From Akkermansiaceae bacterium (GTDB taxonomy: Bacteria; Verrucomicrobiota; Verrucomicrobiia; Verrucomicrobiales; Akkermansiaceae): DNA of 7,250 nucleotides. Shown here one piece after another: positions 1 through 5,844 of this stretch; within the stretch, counting starts at the first letter, position 1, and each line of letters begins with the position of its first letter. The DNA is taken from assembly GCA_023301335.1 (NCBI GenBank), contig JALZVA010000186.1, positions 1-7,250 on the forward strand, in the 5' to 3' direction. Under the pieces are notes generated by a model. That model searched no databases. It worked only from the letters and a program-made list of their open reading frames with translations, and was not told where the DNA came from. Position numbers and translations under genes: made by a program.

Positions 1-1290
1 TCCACTATGGAAGACACGCGTGCCTATGTGAAATTCGATAGCGAAGATCCAAACAAGGCGAAGGTCGGACAGAAGCATTACGATTTCACTAAGCAGTTAG
101 ATAAAGTTGGTAAGCAAGGTGCAGTGGACTCCCACGCCCCGCAGAACCAGCCGATTTACTTCACCAAAGGTTCACCAACTTGGCACGATGATGTGCTCGC
201 AGGTAATGCGATTGGTGACACTAAGCACCAGTGGGCAATGGCGATCGATCTGAACGTCTGCACCGGCTGTAATGCCTGTCTCGTAGCCTGTCAGGCAGAG
301 AATAATATCCCAGTAGTCGGAAAAGAGCAGGTGGCCATGGGTCGTGAAATGCACTGGATCCGTATGGATCGTTACTTCGCCGTGTATAACGAAGAGAAGA
401 ACGAGAAGTATGTCAAAGCCAAGGTAAAGAAGCTTAACGGCGAGGGGAAGGAAGACTACAAGGCGTATAAAGAATCTAAGAAACAGCAGGTCGATTGGGA
501 AAAGATGGGAGACTCTCTTGAGATGATTCCTCAGCCCGTGGCATGTCAGCAGTGTGAGGCTGCTCCTTGTGAGACAGTGTGTCCGGTGAATGCTACCGTG
601 CATACAGAAGAGGGGATCAATGCGATGGCCTACAACCGCTGTATCGGAACTCGCTACTGTGCTAACAACTGCCCATATAAGGTGCGTCGTTTCAACTTCT
701 TCGATTACAATAAGCGTAATCCATTACTACGTAAGAACCTTTACAAAGGTCCACTCGGTGAAAAGCAGGTGGGAGAAGCTCCACACCTCCAGCGTAACCC
801 GAACGTCTCCGTGCGTATGCGTGGTGTGATGGAGAAGTGTAACTACTGTTACCAGCGTCTGAAGACAGAGATCGTGGCACAGAAAGCAGCCGTGAAGAAG
901 AAGGCGCAGCGCCTCGGTAAGAAGTCTGAAGACATTACGATGAGCGCATCTGAGCTCCGTGTTCCTACTGGAAAGCTGAATGTAGCTTGTGGATCTGCCT
1001 GTCCTGCAGGAGCGATCACTTTCGGGAACCTACTCGATCCAAAAGATCCGATCCGTAAGATCAAGTCACGTGATAACGAACTCTGGGAGCCTGAAGTGGT
1101 TACGAAAGAGGACGGCACAGTGACGACTGACCATAAGGAAGACAACAAGCTTATCGGCCGCTCTTACAATCTTCTCAACTACGTGGCAACACGTCCAAGA
1201 ACATCCTACCTCGCACGTGTGAAAAATCCGAATCCTGTGATGCCAGACGCGGCTAACATCGGTAAAAACACCGTAAGCATGGGGCACTAA
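1..1290 (+). CDS. actB: ACIII iron-sulfur subunit ActB, C-terminal part (5' truncated by window)
   Basis: This is the ferredoxin-like domain of ActB, which carries electrons from the quinol site in ActC to cytochrome c subunits on the outer face of the membrane. The frame is open through base 1, so the gene starts upstream. In the family a molybdopterin-oxidoreductase-like domain without its cofactor precedes this part. Counting from the Met codon at base 7, the cluster motifs are C85/C88/C91/C95, C180/C183/C188/C192, C212/C218/C222 and C278/C281/C328/C332. The third group reads CIGTRYCANNCP, with Thr215 where a fourth Cys would be. The total of 15 ligands fits three [4Fe-4S] and one [3Fe-4S] cluster, as known for ACIII. 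Lys/Glu-rich stretches at about residues 128-172 and 285-322 look longer than in typical ActB. The gene ends 33 bases before actC. The identification is secure; only the missing N-terminal part cannot be judged. Confidence 0.96.
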   Translation, partial: STMEDTRAYVKFDSEDPNKAKVGQKHYDFTKQLDKVGKQGAVDSHAPQNQPIYFTKGSPTWHDDVLAGNAIGDTKHQWAMAIDLNVCTGCNACLVACQAENNIPVVGKEQVAMGREMHWIRMDRYFAVYNEEKNEKYVKAKVKKLNGEGKEDYKAYKESKKQQVDWEKMGDSLEMIPQPVACQQCEAAPCETVCPVNATVHTEEGINAMAYNRCIGTRYCANNCPYKVRRFNFFDYNKRNPLLRKNLYKGPLGEKQVGEAPHLQRNPNVSVRMRGVMEKCNYCYQRLKTEIVAQKAAVKKKAQRLGKKSEDITMSASELRVPTGKLNVACGSACPAGAITFGNLLDPKDPIRKIKSRDNELWEPEVVTKEDGTVTTDHKEDNKLIGRSYNLLNYVATRPRTSYLARVKNPNPVMPDAANIGKNTVSMGH

Positions 1291-1304
1291 TTTTTCTACC
1301 AACT

Positions 1305-1314
1305 AATTTAACGA
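1305..1314 (+). promoter_or_regulatory. Leader element AATTTAACGA before actC
   Basis: The decamer AATTTAACGA lies in the 33-base gap between actB and actC, nine bases before the actC ATG. The same decamer occurs before actD and actF. No Shine-Dalgarno-like GGAGG is present in this gap, so the element may help ribosome binding or mark an internal transcript start or processing site. That role is inferred from position and recurrence only. Confidence 0.55.
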
Positions 1315-1323
1315 TAAAGACAA

Positions 1324-2817
1324 ATGGCTGAAGCAGCAAAGATAGATCCAAATAAACCGAAGATTCCAGTACTGGAACGTGAGGAATTGGTTCTTAATAA
1401 TCGTTCCTATAACTGGATCACTGAACGTGTCTGTGGGATTGTAGAAAAACCCCAGCCGATGCTCTGGTGGCTGATGTTTATTCCTTGTTCTATCATCGCC
1501 TTGATCGGTGTAGTAGGTGGACTTACCTACCTCGTATCCACTGGTGTGGGTGTGTGGGGGAATACCAACCGCACGATGTGGGGTTGGCCAATTGTAAACT
1601 TCGTATTCTGGATTGGTATCGGACACGCCGGCACCTTGATTTCTGCGATCCTTTTCCTCACTCGTCAGAATTGGCGAACCTCGATTAACCGAGCAGCGGA
1701 AGCGATGACGATCTTCGCGGTGTGCTGTGCGGGTATTTTCCCAGCCTTCCACGTTGGACGTGTATGGATGGCATGGTTCCTTGCTCCGGTCCCGAATGCG
1801 AACGGGATCTGGCAGAACTTTAAGTCACCACTCCTCTGGGATGTATTTGCGGTTTCTACTTATTTCACCGTTTCCCTAATCTTCTGGTACCTTGGAATGG
1901 TTCCTGACCTCGCTACGATCCGTGACCGTGCGCGTCCAGGTATACGTAAGTTCCTCTATGGTGTGTTCTCTCTCGGATGGAGAGGTGGAAACCGTCAGTG
2001 GTCTCACTACGAGATGGCTTACCTCCTTCTTGCCGCACTTTCTACACCATTGGTGCTTTCTGTGCACTCGATCGTTTCCTTTGACTTTGCGACATCGACA
2101 GTCCCAGGTTGGCATACGACTATCTTCCCACCTTACTTTGTAGCAGGTGCGGTATTCGGTGGATTTGCCATGGTAATGACCATCATGATCCCAGCTCGTG
2201 CGATCTATGGCTTACACGATATGATCACGATGAAGCACATCGAAAACATGTGTAAGATCATCACCGCGACAGGAACGATCGTGGGTTATGCCTACTTGAT
2301 GGAACTCTTCGTAGCCTTCTATTCAGGTGCGATGTATGAGGGACAGGCGTTTTACCTCCGTCTCTTCGGGGCTTACGGTTGGTCTTACTGGGTGATGATG
2401 CTTTGTAATGTGATTTCCCCACAGATGTTCTGGTTCAAGTGGTGCCGTGAAAACCTTTGGGTGGTTATGGTGACTTGTATGTTCGTGAATGTCGGCATGT
2501 GGTTTGAGCGTTATGTGATCATTATCACGACGCTTCCAAGAATGTGGATTCCCGCAGATTGGAAATACTACAGTCCTTCACCAGTGGACGTACTTACCTT
2601 CATTGGAACCATCGGCATGTTCTTGACCTTATTCCTTCTCTTCATGCGCTTCTTGCCATGTATCAACATTGCAGAGGTGAAGTGGACGAAGCGTGAGGCA
2701 GATCCACACTTTGACGATAAAGAAGATCATCCTGACGAGGGAACAACAAGTGAATCCGCATACCAGTATGAAATGGTAGTGGGTGATGAGCGTGAGCAGC
2801 GTGGAGAAACCATCTGA
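1324..2817 (+). CDS. actC: ACIII quinol-site membrane subunit ActC (NrfD/PsrC family)
   Basis: ActC is the integral membrane subunit expected to oxidise menaquinol or ubiquinol and pass electrons to the ActB clusters. The 497-residue product shows about ten hydrophobic helices (roughly 47-72, 88-113, 125-150, 170-193, 230-252, 268-292, 310-335, 351-372, 377-402, 421-443). Family signatures are clear: WGWPIVNFVFWIGIGHAG at about 86-103, RTSINRAAEAMTIFA at 118-132, FHVGR at 142-146, HSIVSFDF at 248-255, PGWHTTIFPPYFVAGA at 261-276 and FERYVII at 394-400. His143 and Asp173 lie in the helices that line the quinol pocket in known ACIII structures (recalled, not computed). The ATG follows the AATTTAACGA leader at nine bases. 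The tail after about residue 450 is hydrophilic and acidic, probably cytoplasmic, and longer than needed for the fold. The gene lies between actB and actD in the normal ACIII order. Confidence 0.96.
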   Translation: MAEAAKIDPNKPKIPVLEREELVLNNRSYNWITERVCGIVEKPQPMLWWLMFIPCSIIALIGVVGGLTYLVSTGVGVWGNTNRTMWGWPIVNFVFWIGIGHAGTLISAILFLTRQNWRTSINRAAEAMTIFAVCCAGIFPAFHVGRVWMAWFLAPVPNANGIWQNFKSPLLWDVFAVSTYFTVSLIFWYLGMVPDLATIRDRARPGIRKFLYGVFSLGWRGGNRQWSHYEMAYLLLAALSTPLVLSVHSIVSFDFATSTVPGWHTTIFPPYFVAGAVFGGFAMVMTIMIPARAIYGLHDMITMKHIENMCKIITATGTIVGYAYLMELFVAFYSGAMYEGQAFYLRLFGAYGWSYWVMMLCNVISPQMFWFKWCRENLWVVMVTCMFVNVGMWFERYVIIITTLPRMWIPADWKYYSPSPVDVLTFIGTIGMFLTLFLLFMRFLPCINIAEVKWTKREADPHFDDKEDHPDEGTTSESAYQYEMVVGDEREQRGETI

Positions 2818-2831
2818 AGCCAGGGAAAACA

Positions 2832-2841
2832 AATTTAACGA
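2832..2841 (+). promoter_or_regulatory. Leader element AATTTAACGA before actD
   Basis: This is the second copy of AATTTAACGA, located just after the actC stop and 13 bases before the GTG at 2855. Together with the preceding bases it forms a 15-base string, AAACAAATTTAACGA (2827-2841), that is identical before actF (4102-4116). Its position supports GTG 2855 as the actD start. Confidence 0.55.
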
Positions 2842-2854
2842 GAAAATTCACATC

Positions 2855-3412
2855 GTGAGTAAGAAAGTAAAAAGAGTCTACGGTTACCTCGCTGAGTTCG
2901 AGAGTGCCTCTCATATCTACAAAGGTGCCGAGAAGGTGCGGGATGCGGGATATAAGAAATGGGATTGCTATTCCTCTTTCCCTATCCACGGCCTTGATAC
3001 GGCTATGGGGTTAAGGAGATCCATCCTACCTTATTTCGTGTTCTTTGGCGGAGTAACAGGATTGATCACAGCGATCACGCTAGCCTACACCACGCAGGTG
3101 ATTATCTACCCGACGATTGTGCAGGCAAAGCCGGCAAACATTAATACGATCGCGGCATTTTTCCCGATCATGTTTGAGCTGACTATCCTACTCTCAGGCT
3201 TCACTGTATTATTCGGCCTACTTGGACTGATGCAGCTTCCACGTTTTAATCACCCACTTTTCAATAGTCGCCAGTTTAACCGCGTGACCGATGATGGATT
3301 CTTCATCGCTATCGAAGCACGTGACCCTAACTTTAGCACCGCCACCACCATGGAGCTCCTCGAAGCTGCTGGGGGTAAGAATATCGAGCTCGTAGAAGAC
3401 GAAGAAGACTAG
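2855..3412 (+). CDS. actD: ACIII membrane subunit ActD (DUF3341 family)
   Basis: ActD is a small membrane subunit of ACIII with no redox cofactor, thought to have a structural role beside ActC and ActF. With the GTG start chosen here the product is 185 residues, normal for the family, and begins MSKKVKRVYGYLAEFES, which matches the usual ActD N-terminus ending in a Y-x-L-A-x-F pattern. Two transmembrane helices are seen at about 57-80 and 97-125, flanked by the family stretches YPTIVQAKPANINTIAAFFP (85-104) and FELTILLSGFTVLFGLLG (107-124). A conserved-looking LPRFNHPLF follows at 128-136, and the C-terminus is acidic (ELVEDEED). The frame stays open upstream to GTG 2783 and ATG 2786, which would add 24 or 23 residues and overlap actC by about 35 bases. 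I prefer 2855 because the extra residues do not look like family sequence and because the repeated leader element would otherwise lie inside the gene. Confidence 0.92.
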   Translation: MSKKVKRVYGYLAEFESASHIYKGAEKVRDAGYKKWDCYSSFPIHGLDTAMGLRRSILPYFVFFGGVTGLITAITLAYTTQVIIYPTIVQAKPANINTIAAFFPIMFELTILLSGFTVLFGLLGLMQLPRFNHPLFNSRQFNRVTDDGFFIAIEARDPNFSTATTMELLEAAGGKNIELVEDEED

Positions 3413-3433
3413 AACTCCAACTAAGATAAAATC

Positions 3434-4087
3434 ATGCGTTATTTTTTCCTCATCTTCTCTTTATTAGGATTACTAGTTATCCTTATTCTGCCGAACCGTT
3501 TTAGTAAGTTTTCTCATACGGAATGGAGACTGTTCCCCGATATGGACGAGCAGGACGTGGCCATGCCTCAGGATGCTTCAGATTTCTTTGCCGACGGCCG
3601 CGTTGCCAGAACACCAGATAAAAACCTTGTCCCTATGGGCTTTGCTCCACTTTCGGAGGAAACCCGTGACCAACTCCCTGAGTTCGGTTTTAGCAATGGC
3701 TCTGGATATGTGTTCACTGGTAAAAATGGTGACGTCCACGGAAAAGGGATCCCCAAAGAATTTAATCTTGAATCTCTTGAGGATACCCGCCAGTTCCTTG
3801 CGCACGGGAAGGAAAGATACCAGATTAACTGCTCTCCATGCCACGGCTACGCAGCTGACGGACAAGGAGCAGTGAGTAAGGTGCCTTCACCACTCACGAT
3901 CCCGTCTCTGAACTCAGGGAATGCATTGATCCTTCCAGACGGAAATATCTTCGACATTATCACCAATGGACGCGGATTGATGGGGAGCTTTAAGCACAAC
4001 ACATCCATTAAGGACAGATGGGCCATCGTGGCGTATCTCAGATCCATCCAGGAGGCAAAGGCCGCAGCTGAAAAAGCCGCACAGTAA
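3434..4087 (+). CDS. actE: ACIII mono-heme cytochrome c subunit ActE
   Basis: ActE is the mono-heme cytochrome c of ACIII, facing the periplasm and taking electrons from the ActB/ActA side for delivery to an oxidase or soluble cytochrome. The 217-residue product has one heme c site, CSPCH at 133-137, with the likely axial methionine at Met183 in NGRGLMGSF. The ending DRWAIVAYLRSIQ (194-206) is typical of the family. The N-terminus (about 3-20) is a single hydrophobic helix without a following lipobox cysteine, so the protein seems held by an uncleaved helix or exported by a plain signal peptide. Many ActE proteins are lipoproteins. The ATG at 3434 is the first possible in-frame start, as a TAA stands at 3422-3424. 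The C-terminus is Ala/Lys-rich. The gap after actD is only 21 bases and lacks the exact AATTTAACGA element found before actC, actD and actF. Confidence 0.95.
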   Translation: MRYFFLIFSLLGLLVILILPNRFSKFSHTEWRLFPDMDEQDVAMPQDASDFFADGRVARTPDKNLVPMGFAPLSEETRDQLPEFGFSNGSGYVFTGKNGDVHGKGIPKEFNLESLEDTRQFLAHGKERYQINCSPCHGYAADGQGAVSKVPSPLTIPSLNSGNALILPDGNIFDIITNGRGLMGSFKHNTSIKDRWAIVAYLRSIQEAKAAAEKAAQ

Positions 4088-4106
4088 ACACTTTCACACG
4101 TAAACA

Positions 4107-4116
4107 AATTTAACGA
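4107..4116 (+). promoter_or_regulatory. Leader element AATTTAACGA before actF
   Basis: This is the third exact copy of AATTTAACGA, in the 38-base gap between actE and actF and nine bases before the actF ATG, the same spacing as at actC. The surrounding gap is A-rich and has no Shine-Dalgarno site. The function is unknown; a translation-leader role is inferred. Confidence 0.55.
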
Positions 4117-4125
4117 CTCAACAAA

Positions 4126-5514
4126 ATGGCATCACACGTAACATCCGCAGATATTCCTGCTAATGGTGAGCACCTACAAGGGAAGCACGTGAGCTTTATT
4201 CAGCTCGTCTCTCTTGTTGTCTTCTTAGCTGGAGCAGCGGTATCCGCTTACTGGCTCTTTTTTGATGATGGAGTGTGGCATGAGTCATACACCTATTCAT
4301 GGTTGTTTGGCTTCATCTTTTTCCTGACTCTGACACTCGGTGGTTGTTTTTGGACACTACTTCACACACTCACCAACTCAGGTTGGGGGGTAGCGGTAAG
4401 ACGTCTGATGGAAAACCTCGGCCTGGTATTCCCAGCGATGTTTCTCATGGCTCTTCCTCTCCTCTGCCCAGATGTGCAGGAGCACCTCTTTGAGTGGATG
4501 AATAAGCACCGTGAAGCAGCGGGCGGCAGTCTTTTTGGCAACCCTGATAAATATCAGCTTGGGAATACTGACCCTGTGGGCGGATGGCTTCTTGCAGCTA
4601 AGCAGTTCTACATGAACATCCCGTTCTTCTACATCAGAATACTTGCCTTCTTCGGATTACTCGGGGGAGCTATTTTCTACCTACGCCGTCTATCGATCGC
4701 GCAGGACACTGATGATAACGCAGATTGTAGACGTCTGATCTGGTCACGTAAGTGCTCTACAGTGATGATGCCAATCTTCGCAGTTTCTGCCACTTTCCTT
4801 GCTTTTGACTTCATCATGGCGCTCGACTTCAAGTGGTTCTCTACCATGTGGGGTGTGTGCTTCTTCGCGGGTTGTGCCATCAACTCTATGGCAGTGCTGA
4901 TCCTCACACTCACTTGGCTCCGTTCTAAGGGCTACTTGCTCGTTGTGACTTCAGAGGAACACTACCACATCATGGGTAAGCTCATGCACGCGTTTGTGAT
5001 CTTCTGGGCTTACGTGTGTTTCTCTCAGTTCATGCTCATCTGGTATGCTGCGATCCCTGAGGAGACGTCTTACTTCATCTTACGTAACACAGGGCCTTGG
5101 AACCTTCCAAGTATCGCGCTAGTGATCTGTCACTTCGCTATTCCTTTCGTGGCTCTACTTCCTCACTATGTGAAGAAAAAGACAGCTCTTATTGTTCCCG
5201 TTTGCTTGTATCTCCTCACCGTGCACATACTGGATATTTACCTCATGATCATCCCTGAACGTGGACCTTCCCTGACAGCTATGTCTAAGTATGGTCATGA
5301 CTTGAGCGGTGATGCTGCTAAGCATGGAGTAACTCAGGGAGTGAATGGAGACATCGATCTCTTCGTGAGCCATTCAGCATGGATCGGAGACGTCATCGCC
5401 TTCGTGACTGTTGGAGCGTTCTTCATCTTTGTCTTCACGTTTTTACTGAAACGTTCAAGCCTGTTCCCGAACAGAGACCCACGTATTCTCGAATCTGCAA
5501 ACCTTCACGGCTAA
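4126..5514 (+). CDS. actF: ACIII membrane subunit ActF (NrfD-like, quinol:cytochrome c oxidoreductase)
   Basis: ActF is the second large membrane subunit of ACIII, distantly related to ActC, and has been proposed to form a proton path across the membrane. The 462-residue product has about ten helices (roughly 24-47, 57-82, 98-115, 160-187, 212-233, 238-263, 285-309, 327-347, 354-378, 420-442). Recognisable family stretches are GCFWTLLHTLTNSGWGVAVR (73-92), AFDFIMALDFKWFSTMWGV (226-244), MGKLMHAFVIFWAYVCFSQF (283-302), IWYAAIPEET (305-314) and HILDIYLMIIPERGP (367-381). The several His, Asp and Glu residues inside these helices fit a proton-conducting role, which remains an inference. The loop after about residue 382 (to about 418) is hydrophilic and variable. 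The ATG follows the AATTTAACGA leader. The gene is in the usual position after actE and ends 24 bases before the small membrane-protein gene. Confidence 0.95.
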   Translation: MASHVTSADIPANGEHLQGKHVSFIQLVSLVVFLAGAAVSAYWLFFDDGVWHESYTYSWLFGFIFFLTLTLGGCFWTLLHTLTNSGWGVAVRRLMENLGLVFPAMFLMALPLLCPDVQEHLFEWMNKHREAAGGSLFGNPDKYQLGNTDPVGGWLLAAKQFYMNIPFFYIRILAFFGLLGGAIFYLRRLSIAQDTDDNADCRRLIWSRKCSTVMMPIFAVSATFLAFDFIMALDFKWFSTMWGVCFFAGCAINSMAVLILTLTWLRSKGYLLVVTSEEHYHIMGKLMHAFVIFWAYVCFSQFMLIWYAAIPEETSYFILRNTGPWNLPSIALVICHFAIPFVALLPHYVKKKTALIVPVCLYLLTVHILDIYLMIIPERGPSLTAMSKYGHDLSGDAAKHGVTQGVNGDIDLFVSHSAWIGDVIAFVTVGAFFIFVFTFLLKRSSLFPNRDPRILESANLHG

Positions 5515-5538
5515 ACCATTTTAATCACCTTATTCATC

Positions 5539-5808
5539 ATGGAACCAAACACACGCGACACATTACTCAGACGCTGTAGCACAGCCATTTGGGGCTCTGC
5601 GCTCTTCCTTGCAGCTGCGATCGTTGGGATTCTCCTGTTTCCTCTTTTTCAGAAGGAAACGCCTGATTTGGTAGACCAGGAGCAAGCGTTCAGTGGTGTC
5701 CGTGGAGTCATCCAAGAGATGCATGAAGATCAAACTAAGGTTTACGAATCTTATAACTACGACGCTGAAGCAGCCGCAGAAGCACTTCTCAAGAAGGTGA
5801 AGAAGTAA
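5539..5808 (+). CDS. Small single-helix membrane protein of unknown function
   Basis: I do not recognise this 89-residue protein. It has a short positively charged N-terminus (RR at 11-12), one hydrophobic helix at about 17-37, and a polar, charged tail of about 50 residues. This suggests N-inside topology with the tail in the periplasm. The tail after about residue 40 is rich in Glu, Asp and Ala and ends in KKVKK, so a short amphipathic helix near 75-88 is plausible. There are no cofactor-binding motifs: a single Cys13 and a single His62. It lies between actF and the CcoN-like gene with gaps of 24 and 36 bases, so it is probably co-expressed and may be an accessory subunit of either complex. 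Some ACIII operons carry a small extra subunit called ActG after actF, which could be an analogue, but I cannot show homology. The ATG is preceded by an AT-rich leader with no Shine-Dalgarno site. Confidence 0.75.
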   Translation: MEPNTRDTLLRRCSTAIWGSALFLAAAIVGILLFPLFQKETPDLVDQEQAFSGVRGVIQEMHEDQTKVYESYNYDAEAAAEALLKKVKK

Positions 5809-5844
5809 ACTCAGAAATCACTCAGACTTTTTATTTTTTAAACC

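Noticed and set aside
1305..1314. AATTTAACGA as a sigma-70 promoter -10 element
   Set aside because: It lies only 9-13 bases from start codons inside a close-packed operon and no matching -35 box is seen at proper distance; an internal start cannot be fully excluded.
1303..1752. Open frames on the minus strand (for example 1303-1752, 2663-2989 and 5887-6180)
   Set aside because: They lie fully or almost fully opposite conserved genes, have no family-like sequence or start context, and are explained by codon bias of the real genes.
5518..5527. ATTTTAATCA before the small membrane-protein gene as a fourth copy of the leader decamer
   Set aside because: It differs from AATTTAACGA at three of ten positions, and the region is AT-rich, so chance similarity is likely.
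5829..5841. Possible rho-independent terminator in the T-rich run before the CcoN-like gene
   Set aside because: There is a T run but no GC-rich inverted repeat in front of it, and the next gene starts directly after, so it looks like an AT-rich leader.
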